A DNA stretch of 16,292 bases. Origin: Pavlovales sp. CCMP2436 (lineage: Eukaryota > Haptophyta > Pavlovophyceae > Pavlovales). The notes beneath the pieces are model-generated. The model was not told where the DNA came from and ran no database searches. It saw only the letters and a list, made by a program, of their open reading frames with translations. The translations under genes and the position numbers were made by a program. This document shows, piece after piece, positions 16,100 through 16,292 of this stretch. Each line of letters opens with the position of its first letter. Position 1 is the first letter of the stretch. Location: assembly GCA_026770615.1 (NCBI GenBank), contig MU631518.1:150217-166508 (forward strand), read 5' to 3'.

Positions 16100-16196
16100 A
16101 TAGCCGCACCTGGGGCCGAGACCGCTGTCGTGATACCCCAGGTGGGGCACACCTCGGGCTAGATGAGAAGCAGTGATAAGCCCGAGGTGCGGCTAT
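16100..16196. mobile_element. 97-bp twin-hairpin element with 12-bp terminal inverted repeats and TA ends
   Basis: The ends atagccgcacct (16100-16111) and aggtgcggctat (16185-16196) are perfect complements. Inside are two adjacent hairpins. Hairpin A pairs 16107-16115 with 16136-16144 (9 bp, 20-base loop). Hairpin B pairs 16151-16160 with 16179-16188 (10 bp, 18-base loop). Both loops end in gtgata. TA borders the GC-rich repeat on each side, consistent with a TA-target MITE such as the Tc1/mariner or PIF groups. It lies upstream of the allantoin synthase start and could also act as a regulatory cruciform. Confidence 0.65.
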
Positions 16197-16292
16197 AACT
16201 AATTTACTATATATAACATTTAAATCTCCTACGTAACCCCCTATGAACGTACTTTTTTTCTCCTCATGCGGCGCATAACGTTGAACGTACCT

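Noticed and set aside
15182..16162. 326-codon plus-strand ORF opposite the allantoin synthase gene
   Set aside because: It is an antisense shadow of GC-rich codons. All conserved motifs are on the minus strand.

Overview
This window is nuclear DNA from a eukaryote, most likely a single-celled alga or related protist. Exons are very GC-rich. Several genes are broken by GT-AG introns whose two halves join in phase, and intergenic DNA is AT-rich and full of simple repeats and small transposon-like elements. A haptophyte or stramenopile would fit the gene content (fused allantoin synthase, BLOC-1 subunit, ELM2-SANT protein, organelle-type topoisomerase II), but the lineage is inference and cannot be fixed from the sequence alone.

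Layout. (1) 1-3375, minus strand: the 5' half of a type IIA DNA topoisomerase with three visible exons; it runs off the left edge through an intron filled with a CA/CACG microsatellite. (2) 3376-3846: shared upstream region between divergent genes. (3) 3847-6234, plus strand: three-exon gene for an ELM2-SANT chromatin protein. (4) 6576-7577, minus strand: histidine phosphatase (phosphoglycerate mutase-like), convergent with the ELM2 gene. (5) 7836-11360: a 3.5-kb unit bounded by gap-free 370-bp inverted repeats, enclosing an unrecognised, apparently damaged gene with two Cys-rich modules and an acidic tail. This is the best candidate for something undescribed. (6) 11361-12429: nested small repeats, one of them a MITE-like unit. 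(7) 12430-13005, plus strand: BLOC-1 complex subunit 2. (8) 13006-15130: a repeat nest with a 21-bp-duplication insertion, a 561-bp fold-back element, a near-perfect palindrome, and a 472-bp element inserted into a repeat copy with a 4-bp target duplication. (9) 15131-16009, minus strand: intronless allantoin synthase (OHCU decarboxylase fused to HIU hydrolase). A twin-hairpin element flanked by TA lies just upstream of it.

The recognised genes are unrelated housekeeping functions (organelle DNA topology, chromatin, phosphate metabolism, vesicle or lysosome positioning, purine breakdown) and do not form a pathway cluster. The novelty lies in the mobile and repeat DNA between and inside them: a whole inverted-repeat unit, at least three smaller elements with readable boundaries, and a splice-donor segment copied five times in a topoisomerase intron.
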